Shown: positions 1-8,253, numbered from the stretch's first letter. The stretch: DNA of 24,103 nucleotides from an uncultured Blautia sp. (GCA_958367245.1 CATXEA010000038.1:1-24103); one strand, 5' to 3'. Notes: generated from the letters alone by a model not told the origin. Numbers and translations: made by a program.

Positions 1-192
1 TTATCAGTCTACACCATCGGTTTTCTTAAGTCCAGCTGACCCTTGAACAGTAACAAAGTATCAAAAGTTGAAAATATATAGATTAGAAATTGAGATGAAA
101 ATAGTATACAGCGGATGTATTATATAAACAATACTTTTTACGTTTAATAGAAAATCTGAGATGTTATTTACAGATATGTGGGAGGTAATTAT

Positions 193-2484
193 GTGAAAAA
201 AAGAAATATATGGTTTCAATGTATAATTTCGGTGATTTTATTGGCTATGTGTGTAAATTACATAGAAGTTTTTGCTATGACAGATGAGAGTTGTATTGAG
301 CAGGCAGAAGGTGAAGGGAATATATTATTCGAAGAAGAGACAATATTTCAAACAGAGAGTCCTCCAATAGATGAAAGTTTGTCTGAAAAAAATGAATTTA
401 CAAGTGGGGAAGATATATTTAGGGATGAGATTACAGATGTAACAGAAAACATATTGGACAAAGAGATTCTATTGGAACAAGAGGAGTTGGAGACAGAATT
501 AAAGGAAGAAGATAAAAAAGGGCTGTCGATTATTTATGAAAATGGAACACACTATATTAAAGACCCTGAGTATCCGAATGAGAAAATCACACTTTTTTGC
601 ATGAACAACACTCTGCATTGGCCTCATCACACAAATGATATGGGAAATATGCAAGTGCCGGATTATACGGAGGGATATTTGACACCGGAAGATTTTTCTT
701 CGCCGGAAGATTATGAGGAGTGTATGCGCCGATTGTCGAAATTACTCTATGCAGGTTATCCATATAACGGAGAAAGATTATATAAAATTGTAGAAAATGC
801 AGAATTGTATATTCCTACGGAAACAGAGTTTAATGAAATGTTGATTGTTCCGCCGGCACTTCAAAAAGCATTTCCCTATTTGGGACACCATGCGTTTACT
901 TATCAGGATTGGTTAGGACAGGACAAAGAACATTTAACAGAGTTATCAAATTTCATTAGCTCAGTTGGAAGACTCTATCCAAATGGACAGACAGAGACCG
1001 GATTAACATATTCCGATATTACGGCGATGCCATTTTATAAAGCTTCCTTAAGTATGTTAAATGCAACAGATAAAGACAATCCCTTAACCGTTTTTGCATA
1101 TTTTTATCCGGGTTCTTATTTTGTCACAGAAGAACAGGCATACAATGCTACACAAAAAGCAGTTTGGAGATTATTGCAATCTTATAATATTCCGGACAAT
1201 GATATAAATAATCTGAATGACACACAGTTGGGACAGATTCTATACACATATTCAGAAAGAGGAGGATTATTGAATTATGAACCTTCTTTAAATGATATTC
1301 ATTTATCAGGAAGTTTGAAATTCAGATACAATCCTAAAGATGGTCTTTGGCACAGCGGAGTTTTACAGGTTATCGAGCCTTCCGAGTATCATGGTATCTA
1401 TTATTTGGAGCTGCCAAAAGGAATGACTGCGTTATGTGATAATTTGTCCTATGTGTATGGAAATGAAGAATATGAACTGGTTTCTGAGTATGAACCAACA
1501 GAAGAAGAAACTTTTGGAATCCGTGCCGAATTTATCTGGTTAAAAGAGTTTAAGCAGTATTCTCCTAGTCCGGATATAGAAGTAAATGGAAAAAAATTCC
1601 AGCATATGATTGGCGCGGTCATCCGTAATAAAAAAATATCCGCAAATGTTCCGGTTGGTGTGAATGAGGTGGGGGCGCTGTCTATTACAAAGAGTGTTGT
1701 CGGAGAAGAAAACTGTCAGAAAGAGTTTGAATTTGAACTTAGACTGCCTTATCATACAAGTATCAATGGGCTTTATGGAGATTTAGAATTTCATAATGGA
1801 GTTGCAAAATTCAGTTTGAAGGATAAAGAAACCAAAATAGCGACGAACCTTCCCGAGGGCGCCAGGTATGAAGTAATCGAGTATGAAACAAAACAATATC
1901 AAGTGGGCATGACAAATAACACAGGTGAAGTTGTTAAAGATGTTACAACGGCGGTGACATTTACAAATACAAAATGTCCGGATTTAACACTTACTAAAAT
2001 CGTAACCGGTGAAGCAGGAGATAAAACAAAGCCATTTACATTTGTGATACAGCTTACAGATAAAGAAGGTAATCCTGTAAACGGAGATTATGAGTATAAA
2101 GGCAGCGTAAAGGAGGGAACTGAAAATGAAACAACAATGCCTGGCAATGGAATACTTACATTTAATAATGGAACAGCAGAAATAGCTTTGGCACATGGAC
2201 AACAGATTACACTTCTAAATCTTCCACCGGATGCAACTTATAAAGTGACGGAAAAAGAAGCAAATCAGGAACATTATACAACCACTTATAATGGGCAGAC
2301 GGAAGGAGTGTTGAATGATGAATGTGGTGTTGAGGTGGTAAATAATAAAGAGTTTGTGCCTGATACAGGGATAGCAGATACAAACAGTCAGAGTATAAGT
2401 ATAGGGATTGCAATTTCTCTGATTGCAATGTGTTTTCCTTTGTTTGTATGTTTATTCCGTTGGCGTAAGGGATTGAAGAAATGA
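193..2484 (+). CDS. Thioester-domain, LPXTG-like surface adhesin (Cpa-like pilus tip protein)
   Basis: Predicted cell-wall-anchored adhesin of 763 residues. The start is taken as GTG at 193 because GGGAGGT lies 6 nt upstream; the next upstream in-frame GTG (178) overlaps that site. Residues 1-28 form a signal peptide, followed by an acidic low-complexity stretch to about residue 110. A thioester domain follows: Cys136 (in LFCMNNT) and Gln321 (in TQKAVW) are the expected partners of the internal Cys-Gln thioester bond used by this family to bind host surfaces covalently. Two Cna_B/DUF7601-like isopeptide domains start near residues 495 and 595 (LSITK, LTLTK). The C-terminus has VPDTG at 722-726, a hydrophobic helix and a basic tail, a sortase signal. 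It is the first gene of a pilus operon, in the position of Cpa in streptococcal FCT islands, and its TGA overlaps the next ATG (ATGA). The family call is strong; the ligand is unknown. Confidence 0.85.
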   Translation: MKKRNIWFQCIISVILLAMCVNYIEVFAMTDESCIEQAEGEGNILFEEETIFQTESPPIDESLSEKNEFTSGEDIFRDEITDVTENILDKEILLEQEELETELKEEDKKGLSIIYENGTHYIKDPEYPNEKITLFCMNNTLHWPHHTNDMGNMQVPDYTEGYLTPEDFSSPEDYEECMRRLSKLLYAGYPYNGERLYKIVENAELYIPTETEFNEMLIVPPALQKAFPYLGHHAFTYQDWLGQDKEHLTELSNFISSVGRLYPNGQTETGLTYSDITAMPFYKASLSMLNATDKDNPLTVFAYFYPGSYFVTEEQAYNATQKAVWRLLQSYNIPDNDINNLNDTQLGQILYTYSERGGLLNYEPSLNDIHLSGSLKFRYNPKDGLWHSGVLQVIEPSEYHGIYYLELPKGMTALCDNLSYVYGNEEYELVSEYEPTEEETFGIRAEFIWLKEFKQYSPSPDIEVNGKKFQHMIGAVIRNKKISANVPVGVNEVGALSITKSVVGEENCQKEFEFELRLPYHTSINGLYGDLEFHNGVAKFSLKDKETKIATNLPEGARYEVIEYETKQYQVGMTNNTGEVVKDVTTAVTFTNTKCPDLTLTKIVTGEAGDKTKPFTFVIQLTDKEGNPVNGDYEYKGSVKEGTENETTMPGNGILTFNNGTAEIALAHGQQITLLNLPPDATYKVTEKEANQEHYTTTYNGQTEGVLNDECGVEVVNNKEFVPDTGIADTNSQSISIGIAISLIAMCFPLFVCLFRWRKGLKK

Positions 2485-2987
2485 CACAGCAAAAAAAATC
2501 AATAAAAGAAGATTTAATATTCCTGGTTTTAAAAATTGCTATTTTTATTATTCTGCTGGCAATGATGTTTCTTTTTGTATTTGGTATTTATCGTTGCAGT
2601 GATAACATGATGGCTCCGGCATTTAAAGATGGAGATTTAGCGATTTATTACCGTTTGCAAAATGAGTACCATTCATCCGACATGGTTGTTCTTGAAAAAG
2701 ACGGGGAAATGCAGATACGCAGGATTATTGCAAAATCCGGTGACAGCGTGGAAATTACAGAAGAGGGATTAAAAATCAATGGATATTTGCAGCAGGAAGC
2801 AGGAATTTATACGGAAACACTTCCTTATACAGAGGGAATTTCCTTTCCGCTCACAGTAGGAAGAGATGAATATTTTGTGTTGGGAGATAATCGTACCAAT
2901 GCAAAAGACAGCAGAATATATGGAACTGTTAGTAAGGAAGAAATAAAAGGGACGGTGATCACCCTGCTTCGCCACAGGGGATTTTAG
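2481..2987 (+). CDS. SipA-like signal peptidase I homologue, catalytic dyad apparently missing (pilus chaperone)
   Basis: A 168-residue protein with one N-terminal membrane segment (about residues 11-36) and the signal peptidase I fold boxes. The C-terminal box GDNRTNAKDSRIYG is intact. In the box that normally reads S-M-x-P, this protein has M43-M44-A-P, so the nucleophile Ser is Met43. In the K-R-x-x-x-x-x-G-D box it reads R80-R81-I-I-A-K-S-G-D, so the general-base Lys is Arg80. Group A Streptococcus SipA, encoded at the same place in pilus islands, is known to lack the Ser/Lys dyad and to act as a non-catalytic pilus assembly factor. I infer the same role here: helping the class B sortase polymerise the pilin. 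It overlaps the adhesin gene by 4 nt. The alternative is an active peptidase with an unusual active site, which I think unlikely. Confidence 0.8.
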   Translation: MTQQKKSIKEDLIFLVLKIAIFIILLAMMFLFVFGIYRCSDNMMAPAFKDGDLAIYYRLQNEYHSSDMVVLEKDGEMQIRRIIAKSGDSVEITEEGLKINGYLQQEAGIYTETLPYTEGISFPLTVGRDEYFVLGDNRTNAKDSRIYGTVSKEEIKGTVITLLRHRGF

Positions 2988-3042
2988 TCGTAACTGTTTT
3001 GGACAGATAATATACAAATAAAAAAGAAATGGGGAAAAAAGG

Positions 3043-4122
3043 ATGTTAAACAAAAGAAGATTTGGAGCATTATTATTAGCGGCAACAATGATTATGGGGA
3101 TGAGTACTACTGCATTTGCGCAGGAAACAACCAGTTTACCGACGGTTGAGACAGGAACAGAAGATTCTCCCGCTACTGTTTCCATTACAAAAGATTTTGA
3201 AATGGCAGAAGGACTTTCAATTCCGACTGTAACCTTTGATTTTAATGCAGAAAAGGTAACTCAAGATGCACCTAATGCTACAATTCAAGCAATTCAGTAT
3301 GGTGAATCAGATTCGAAAGGAAATGCAGTTAATGGAAAATACACTATTTCCAAAGCGGCTGAAATTTCATTTGGAGCATTCCCTCATGCCGGAGAGTATA
3401 CCTATACAATAACAGAAACAAAGGGAAATGCTGCAGGAATTACTTATTCCGAAGAAAAATATACGCTGCGTGTACAGGTTGCTAATAAACAAAATGGTGG
3501 TTTCTTTGTAAAAAATATAACAGCAAATAAAGGAACGGATGAAAATAAAGTTGATAAAATTTTGTTTACCAATACATATCGTAAAAATGCTTCTCTTGTT
3601 ATTGAAAAAAATACAACCGGAGATTCGGCAGATAAGACTAAACAGTTTGATTTTACAATCACTTTTACAAAATCAGCGACAGAAGATTCTTTGAGTGAAT
3701 TCGTTGGAACAATTACAAGAAAAGGAGGAACAACAGAGCAAGTTACTTGCACGAAGGAGACAGCTGATTTTAAATTAGCAGATGGAGACAAATTGACTTT
3801 TACGAACATTCCGGCAGGCACGAAATATACAGTAACGGAAAAGGGAGAAAAAGACGGATATACTGCAACTGTTAAAGTTACAGACAACGGAGTACAGGGA
3901 GAAGTTGTAAACGGAACTGATGGTGCGGATTTGGCTTCTTCAGAAAACGGAAATTATATAGGAGAAAAAGAGAATAAGGTTGAATTTGAAAATAAATACA
4001 ATGATGTTCCGATTACAGGTATCATTTTAAACAATCTTCCGTTTATCCTGATGATTGGTGTTGCGGTTCTGGCATTTGGCACACTTGCAGTTTTAAAAAA
4101 GCGCAGAAGGTCTGAAAGATAG
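3043..4122 (+). CDS. FctA/Spy0128-like major pilin with sortase signal
   Basis: A 359-residue secreted pilin. Residues 1-26 are a signal peptide ending AFA. The first Spy0128/FctA-type isopeptide domain covers about residues 40-185, with the Lys-side strand SITKDFE and the Asn-side strand FTNTYR. The second, DUF7601-like domain covers about residues 186-320, from LVIEKNTTGD to FENKYN. Such domains are stabilised by Lys-Asn bonds. VPITG near residue 323 plus a hydrophobic helix and the basic tail KKRRRSER is the sorting signal. It is the third gene of the pilus operon, 55 nt after the SipA-like gene, with GGGG and AAGG upstream of the ATG. Its TAG overlaps the sortase GTG by one base. Position, two domains and adjacency to the sortase make it the shaft subunit; which Lys forms the inter-subunit bond cannot be seen. 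Confidence 0.85.
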   Translation: MLNKRRFGALLLAATMIMGMSTTAFAQETTSLPTVETGTEDSPATVSITKDFEMAEGLSIPTVTFDFNAEKVTQDAPNATIQAIQYGESDSKGNAVNGKYTISKAAEISFGAFPHAGEYTYTITETKGNAAGITYSEEKYTLRVQVANKQNGGFFVKNITANKGTDENKVDKILFTNTYRKNASLVIEKNTTGDSADKTKQFDFTITFTKSATEDSLSEFVGTITRKGGTTEQVTCTKETADFKLADGDKLTFTNIPAGTKYTVTEKGEKDGYTATVKVTDNGVQGEVVNGTDGADLASSENGNYIGEKENKVEFENKYNDVPITGIILNNLPFILMIGVAVLAFGTLAVLKKRRRSER

Positions 4123-4889
4123 TGTTTAATTGGAAGAAAATAATTCAAATAACAGATAAAGCGGTAAACCTGTTGATTGTATTGTGTTTTTTACCAGTCT
4201 TATGTTATGGAATCTATGTTTTATGGGACTCGCAGCACATTAATCAACAGGCTGACGCTTCTCTTTATGAAACATACCGACCGAACGAAGACAATGATTT
4301 TTCGCTTAAGGAAATTCAGGAACGAAATCAGGAAGCGTTTGGCTGGATTACAGTAGAAGACACCCATATTGATTACCCGTTAGTGCAGGCACAGAATAAC
4401 TCTAAATATGTAAATACAGATGTATTGGGAGCATTTTCTTTATCGGGAAGTATTTTTCTTGACTGCCGAAATTCGAAAGATTTTTCTGATTTCAACCACA
4501 TCCTTTATGGACATCATATGGCGAAAGATGCTATGTTTGGGGAATTGGAATATTATGAAGAATTATCGTATTTTGAAAAGCATTTGAAGGGCTCATTATA
4601 TTATGAAAATACATGGCATGATGTGGAGTTTTTTGCTTTTGTTCATGCAGACGCATACGATACTATATTATACAATACTTCTTTAAGCAACGAGCATATG
4701 CAGGAATATTTGGATTATATCAAGAAAAATGCAATCAATTATAGAGAATTGCCGTTTAGTGTGGAAGAACGCTTTGTGACATTATCTACCTGTACTTCAG
4801 GCAGTACAAATGGCAGACATCTTTTGATTGGAAGAATTGTGAAAGCTGCTGTTGATAAAAAGGGAGAACCACAATATGAGGAAAAATAG
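4122..4889 (+). CDS. Class B sortase, pilus polymerase (SrtC2-like)
   Basis: A 255-residue transpeptidase with an N-terminal membrane anchor (about residues 15-35) and an extracytoplasmic catalytic domain. The catalytic His131 sits in YGHHM, Cys224 in TLSTCT and Arg232 in GRHLLIGRI, the class B arrangement. Pilus islands of the FCT-3 type also use a class B enzyme to cross-link FctA, whereas most other pili use class C. The start is GTG at 4122, overlapping the pilin stop, with AGAAGG 11 nt upstream; no better start is seen. The end overlaps the next gene by 14 nt. It should join pilins and adhesin through the xPxTG-type signals seen in its neighbours. Final anchoring to peptidoglycan may need a housekeeping sortase encoded elsewhere. 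Confidence 0.9.
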   Translation: MFNWKKIIQITDKAVNLLIVLCFLPVLCYGIYVLWDSQHINQQADASLYETYRPNEDNDFSLKEIQERNQEAFGWITVEDTHIDYPLVQAQNNSKYVNTDVLGAFSLSGSIFLDCRNSKDFSDFNHILYGHHMAKDAMFGELEYYEELSYFEKHLKGSLYYENTWHDVEFFAFVHADAYDTILYNTSLSNEHMQEYLDYIKKNAINYRELPFSVEERFVTLSTCTSGSTNGRHLLIGRIVKAAVDKKGEPQYEEK

Positions 4890-5517
4890 ACATATGTTTG
4901 TTTTAGCAGTTCTAATGTTAAGCTTCTTGTGCATTCCTGTTAATAAAGTTTTGGCTGCGTCATATGCGGCAGAAGTTCCGTTAACTGTTAAACAGAGTTT
5001 TGAACAGAAAAATAATCGAAATGAAATTAACCTTACAGGAAGCTATGAATTTCGTGCTTTAGATATTGGTATTCCAATGCCGGGAGATGCTCAAGGAGAC
5101 ATATATTCTTTCACACTTGAGGGAACTAAAGCGGAAAAAACGATTTCGCTGCATTTCCAACATGTAGGGAAATATCGGTATCAATTAGTTCAGACAACAA
5201 CGGATAAAGAAGAGTATTCATATGATAGAAGTGTTTATACGGTTACTGTTTATGTAAAAAATGGCAAAGATGGAGAACTTATTTCACAAGTGATTGCAGA
5301 GAAAAGCGATGGAAAGAAATATGGAGAGTTGGAGTTTCAAAATTTTTATAATAAGGAAAACCAAAATCCTTCTAATCCGTCAAGCCCATCAAAACCGGTA
5401 GAAACAGGGGACGCTGCCAATACAGCAATGTATATAATGATTGCTTCAAATGCATTATTGTTGATTATCTTATTTAGCTATATAAAAATAGAGAATAAGA
5501 AAAATTGTAGAGTCTGA
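4876..5517 (+). CDS. FctB-like minor (basal) pilin
   Basis: A 213-residue protein. The start is ATG 4876, with AGGGAG 9 nt upstream; an in-frame ATG at 4852 lies inside the sortase gene and lacks such a site. A signal peptide (to about residue 27, ending VLA) leads into one Spy0128/FctA-type isopeptide domain (about residues 35-165, ending FQNFYN). A Pro/Ser-rich linker (NPSNPSSPSKP) precedes the sorting region PVETGD, a hydrophobic segment and a basic tail. The motif lacks the usual Pro two positions before the Thr, unlike VPDTG and VPITG in the two larger subunits. Last position in the operon and a Pro-rich stalk match FctB, the subunit that links the pilus to the cell wall. The family assignment is good; the basal role is by analogy. 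Confidence 0.8.
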   Translation: MRKNRHMFVLAVLMLSFLCIPVNKVLAASYAAEVPLTVKQSFEQKNNRNEINLTGSYEFRALDIGIPMPGDAQGDIYSFTLEGTKAEKTISLHFQHVGKYRYQLVQTTTDKEEYSYDRSVYTVTVYVKNGKDGELISQVIAEKSDGKKYGELEFQNFYNKENQNPSNPSSPSKPVETGDAANTAMYIMIASNALLLIILFSYIKIENKKNCRV

Positions 5518-5541
5518 CTTTCTGTATTTTTTATCTTTTTA

Positions 5542-5579
5542 TTGCAATTTCATGGATGTTCTTTTAAAATTAAAAGAAC
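5542..5579 (+). promoter_or_regulatory. Promoter overlapped by a 10-bp palindrome, upstream of the EutJ-like gene
   Basis: TTGCAA (5542-5547) and TAAAAT (5565-5570) are separated by 17 nt. A perfect inverted repeat, GTTCTTTTAA, two bases, then TTAAAAGAAC (5558-5579), covers the -10 box. That geometry suits a repressor operator. There is no U-run after it and the stem is AT-rich, so a terminator for the pilus operon is less likely. Confidence 0.5.
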
Positions 5580-5618
5580 AATGGACTAACTATCAAATAA
5601 CGGAAATGGAGTTACAAG

Positions 5619-6455
5619 ATGGATTTAAAAAACAGAACACTATCGAATTTTGCAGAACTTGTCGAAACTGGTGAGTGCAAAAAATTCAAAGGAAGATTAA
5701 AGGTTGGTGTGGACCTTGGAACTGCAAATACTGTTCTGGCTGTTGTGGATACTGCAAATCGTCCAATAGCCGGAATTTCCGCGCCTTCTCATGCGATTCA
5801 GGATGGAGTGATTTTAAACTATTATGAATGCGTACAACTCGTAACCAAATTAAAAGAAACACTGGAAGAACGACTTGGTACGGAGCTTACTTATGCGGCT
5901 GCTGCTATTCCGCCCGGAGTATCTGAAGGCAGTGTTAAGAGCATTGGCTATGTACTGGAAGGCGCCGGTTTCGAAGTAACCAACATCGTAGATGAACCGA
6001 CTGCAGCAGCGGCTGTACTGAAAATCAGCGACGGCGCTGTTGTAGATGTGGGTGGAGGCACGACAGGTATCAGCATTCTGAAGGACGGAGAAGTAATTTA
6101 TACAGATGATGAGGCAACTGGCGGAACTCATATGACAATGACGGTTGCAGGACATTATCGCATTCCTTATGAAGAAGCTGAAATACTGAAAAGACAGCCG
6201 GACAAACAGGAAGAAATCTTTCCTGTGATTAAAGCTACCGTAGAAAAAATGGCTCTGATTACGGAGAAGTTTATCAAAGGATACGATGTTCCTGCAATTT
6301 ACGTTGTAGGCGGATCTTCTATGTTCCGGGAATTTGCGCCTGTATTTGAGAAACGCCTGAAGCTTCCGGTATACCAGCCGGTTCATCCGCTTCTGGTTAC
6401 GCCGCTTGGAATTGCTTATTGTTGTCAGCTTCCAAAACCTTCCGCTAAAAAATAA
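5619..6455 (+). CDS. eutJ: EutJ-family (actin/Hsp70-fold) ATPase, orphan
   Basis: A 278-residue protein, about the length of enterobacterial EutJ. Actin/Hsp70 ATPase motifs are visible: phosphate-1 loop VGVDLGTANTVLAVVD (about residues 28-43), VDEPTAAAA (connect region), phosphate-2 VVDVGGGTTG (about 145-154) and the adenosine motif VVGGSSMF (about 230). The family is named from ethanolamine utilisation operons, where it is thought to be a chaperone-like factor for the cobalamin-dependent lyase or its microcompartment, but its biochemical role is not settled. None of the other eut or pdu genes is in this window, so here it stands alone between a pilus operon and a membrane protein gene. GGAG lies 9 nt before the ATG. 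The family call is sure; a link to ethanolamine here is not shown. Confidence 0.8.
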   Translation: MDLKNRTLSNFAELVETGECKKFKGRLKVGVDLGTANTVLAVVDTANRPIAGISAPSHAIQDGVILNYYECVQLVTKLKETLEERLGTELTYAAAAIPPGVSEGSVKSIGYVLEGAGFEVTNIVDEPTAAAAVLKISDGAVVDVGGGTTGISILKDGEVIYTDDEATGGTHMTMTVAGHYRIPYEEAEILKRQPDKQEEIFPVIKATVEKMALITEKFIKGYDVPAIYVVGGSSMFREFAPVFEKRLKLPVYQPVHPLLVTPLGIAYCCQLPKPSAKK

Positions 6456-6465
6456 TAATGAAATC

Positions 6466-6506
6466 TTGACAAAAATATGTAATATTGTTAAAATGAACAA
6501 TGTTCA
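6466..6506 (+). promoter_or_regulatory. Strong promoter with palindromic operator for the DUF2871 gene
   Basis: TTGACA (6466-6471), a 17-nt spacer and TAAAAT (6489-6494) form a near-consensus promoter. The palindrome TGAACAATGTTCA (6494-6506) starts on the last base of the -10 and covers the expected transcription start. This is the typical place for a repressor dimer, perhaps TetR- or MarR-like; no such regulator gene is in the window. Confidence 0.65.
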
Positions 6507-6545
6507 AATATTGCCTGACAATTAAGAAGAAAGGAAAACAAAAAA

Positions 6546-6953
6546 ATGAAGAAATTATGGAACATTGCTTTTACATATTTTCTGGCAGCTATGGCAGGAG
6601 GCGTTTTTTACAGGGAGTTTGCCAAATATTGGGGATATACAGGGGAAACCACACTTGGTTATATTCATGTACATTTAATGGTGCTGGGAACATTTACTTT
6701 CCTTCTGCTGGGTGTGATTGCAAAAGTCACAAATCTGACCAGTCAGAAAAGATTTCCTGTTTTTGTGAAACTGTATAATATTATTTTGCCTCTTATGATG
6801 GCAGTGATGATTTGGAGAGGTGTTCTTCAGACTCTTGGAACAGAGCTTTCCAGAGGAATGGATGCAGCTATTTCCGGTATAGCAGGACTGACCCATATTG
6901 CAATAGCAGGAGCATGGATTTTCTTATTTACAATTTTGAAAAAAACAGAATAA
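6546..6953 (+). CDS. DUF2871 family four-helix membrane protein
   Basis: A 135-residue integral membrane protein with four predicted hydrophobic helices (about residues 5-24, 42-62, 75-95, 110-130). The conserved features AGGVFYREFAK and the HVHLMVLG stretch in helix 2 fit the DUF2871 family. The histidines in the second helix and near the third loop (LTHIAIAG) could bind a metal or haem, but no function is established for this family and I assign none. AAGGAAAAC precedes the ATG. It is monocistronic: its own promoter with palindromic operator is upstream and a strong terminator follows directly, so it seems to answer to a specific repressor. Confidence 0.75.
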   Translation: MKKLWNIAFTYFLAAMAGGVFYREFAKYWGYTGETTLGYIHVHLMVLGTFTFLLLGVIAKVTNLTSQKRFPVFVKLYNIILPLMMAVMIWRGVLQTLGTELSRGMDAAISGIAGLTHIAIAGAWIFLFTILKKTE

Positions 6954-6960
6954 AGATTTA

Positions 6961-6992
6961 ACAGGGGACAAAAGAAATGTCCCCTGTTTTTT
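6961..6992 (+). terminator. Rho-independent terminator after the DUF2871 gene
   Basis: ACAGGGGACA (6961-6970), a 7-nt loop and TGTCCCCTGT (6978-6987) form a perfect 10-bp stem followed by six T. The convergent antiporter gene ends 3 nt further on, so the hairpin may also help terminate that transcript. Confidence 0.95.
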
Positions 6993-6994
6993 CG

Positions 6995-8197
6995 TTAATG
7001 ACTTTCTTTGCGAAGGAGCTTTTTATAGGTGGAATCAATTCCCAAAGCCCCCAGTGGAGCAGTAATCAAAATGGCAAGAACAGCTACAGAGAGTGTGATT
7101 TTTCCGCAGGAAAGTCCCAGTGTCAGAGGAACAGAGCCGATTGCCGCCTGTACAGTTGCTTTTGGAAGATAAGCGATTATACAGAAAATACGTTCTTTCC
7201 ATGTCAGAGCTGTTTTTAAAAGACAGAGAGAAACGCCGACAGAACGGAAACTAAGTGCAATAGCTATCATCAAAAGAGCGGAGATTCCGGCATTCATTGT
7301 GTATCGGATATCAACTGCAGCTCCAACCAACACGAATAAAATTACCTCTGCGGCAAGCCAGAGTTTTCCAAACTTTTCAGACAGGCGCTTTGACACAAAT
7401 GTGACACTTTTTATTTTTATCACGCAAGCCATGCTTACGACAGCCAGCAGACCGGATACCGGCACAGTTCCATCCAACCACGTTTCTGCCGCCATAAGAA
7501 GGAAGGATACGCCCAAAATAATAATAACTTTCATGCTGTTTCTGACATAGTGTTTGCGCGCGTACGCTGTTTCAAAAAACAGACTGAGAATGTAACCTGC
7601 GATTGCCCCGAAAACGACGCCGAGAATAATGGAAACAGGAATATTTACAAAATCCATAATATCGGCATTGCCGCCCTGTGCCATACTGACGAAGGTCGAA
7701 AATAATACAATGACAAAAATATCGTCACAGGAAGCGCTTGCCATAATAAGCTGCGGTATACTTTTATCTGTACCATATTTTGAATCCATAAGCTGAACCA
7801 TTCGTGGTACAACGACTGCCGGAGAAACGGCTGCGAGAACAGCGCCTGTCACAGCAGCCTCTATTCTTGTGATACCAAGAATGTTCGGGGCAAATAAAAG
7901 AAATCCCAGAATTTCAAAGCTTGCCGGTATAAAGGACATCAGAACAGCGGGGCGTCCCACTTTTTTCAGGTCGGACAGATTAAGAGATAATCCAGCCTTG
8001 AGAAGAATGATAATTAATGCCATTTGCCGCAGGTCTGCGGAAACAGACAGAATAGACGGGTCGAGCAGGTCAAGGACATAGGGACCTAAAAGGATACCTG
8101 TTAGAAGCATACCGATGATACGCGGCAGCTTCAGTCTTTGACAGATAGCCGCCATTGCCAGTCCTGCAAGAAAAATGAATGCAAGAGATGTTAACAT
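6995..8197 (-). CDS. Cation:proton antiporter (CPA family, Na+/H+ exchanger domain)
   Basis: A 400-residue polytopic membrane protein with about 12 hydrophobic segments. Features of the CPA exchanger domain include an N-terminal LKLPRIIGMLLTGILLGP stretch and SASCDDIFVIVLF near residue 160. The two Asp of the latter are at the place of the ion-binding Asp pair of the family. It should exchange Na+ or K+ for H+ across the membrane. There is no C-terminal TrkA-N/RCK domain, so it is the short form. The start is ATG 8197 because AAGGAGG lies 6 nt upstream; an in-frame ATG 24 nt earlier (8221) lies upstream of that site. It is monocistronic, with its own promoter at 8225-8253. The ion is not predictable from sequence. 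Confidence 0.85.
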   Translation of the reverse strand: MLTSLAFIFLAGLAMAAICQRLKLPRIIGMLLTGILLGPYVLDLLDPSILSVSADLRQMALIIILLKAGLSLNLSDLKKVGRPAVLMSFIPASFEILGFLLFAPNILGITRIEAAVTGAVLAAVSPAVVVPRMVQLMDSKYGTDKSIPQLIMASASCDDIFVIVLFSTFVSMAQGGNADIMDFVNIPVSIILGVVFGAIAGYILSLFFETAYARKHYVRNSMKVIIILGVSFLLMAAETWLDGTVPVSGLLAVVSMACVIKIKSVTFVSKRLSEKFGKLWLAAEVILFVLVGAAVDIRYTMNAGISALLMIAIALSFRSVGVSLCLLKTALTWKERIFCIIAYLPKATVQAAIGSVPLTLGLSCGKITLSVAVLAILITAPLGALGIDSTYKKLLRKESH

Positions 8198-8224
8198 ATT
8201 TTTCCTCCTTAAAAGATGCAAGGT

Positions 8225-8253
8225 ATTATAGCATTGAGCAGCTTTTTTGTAAA
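8225..8253 (-). promoter_or_regulatory. Promoter of the antiporter gene
   Basis: Read on the minus strand: TTTACA (8253-8248), a 17-nt spacer and TATAAT (8230-8225), 28 nt upstream of the chosen ATG. Confidence 0.75.

Noticed and set aside
1..192. Possible 3' end of a minus-strand gene or mobile element at the window start, and a promoter for the pilus operon
   Set aside because: Minus-strand frames are open only for a few dozen codons with no recognisable protein. TTGAGA at 90-95 has no -10 box at a usable distance, so no promoter is called.
5558..5579. Palindrome as terminator of the pilus operon
   Set aside because: AT-rich stem, two-base centre and no T-run after it; its overlap with a -10 box fits an operator better.
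6500..6778. Overlapping 92-codon frame before the DUF2871 gene
   Set aside because: It is a shifted frame of the DUF2871 gene, starts in the operator palindrome and has no family features.
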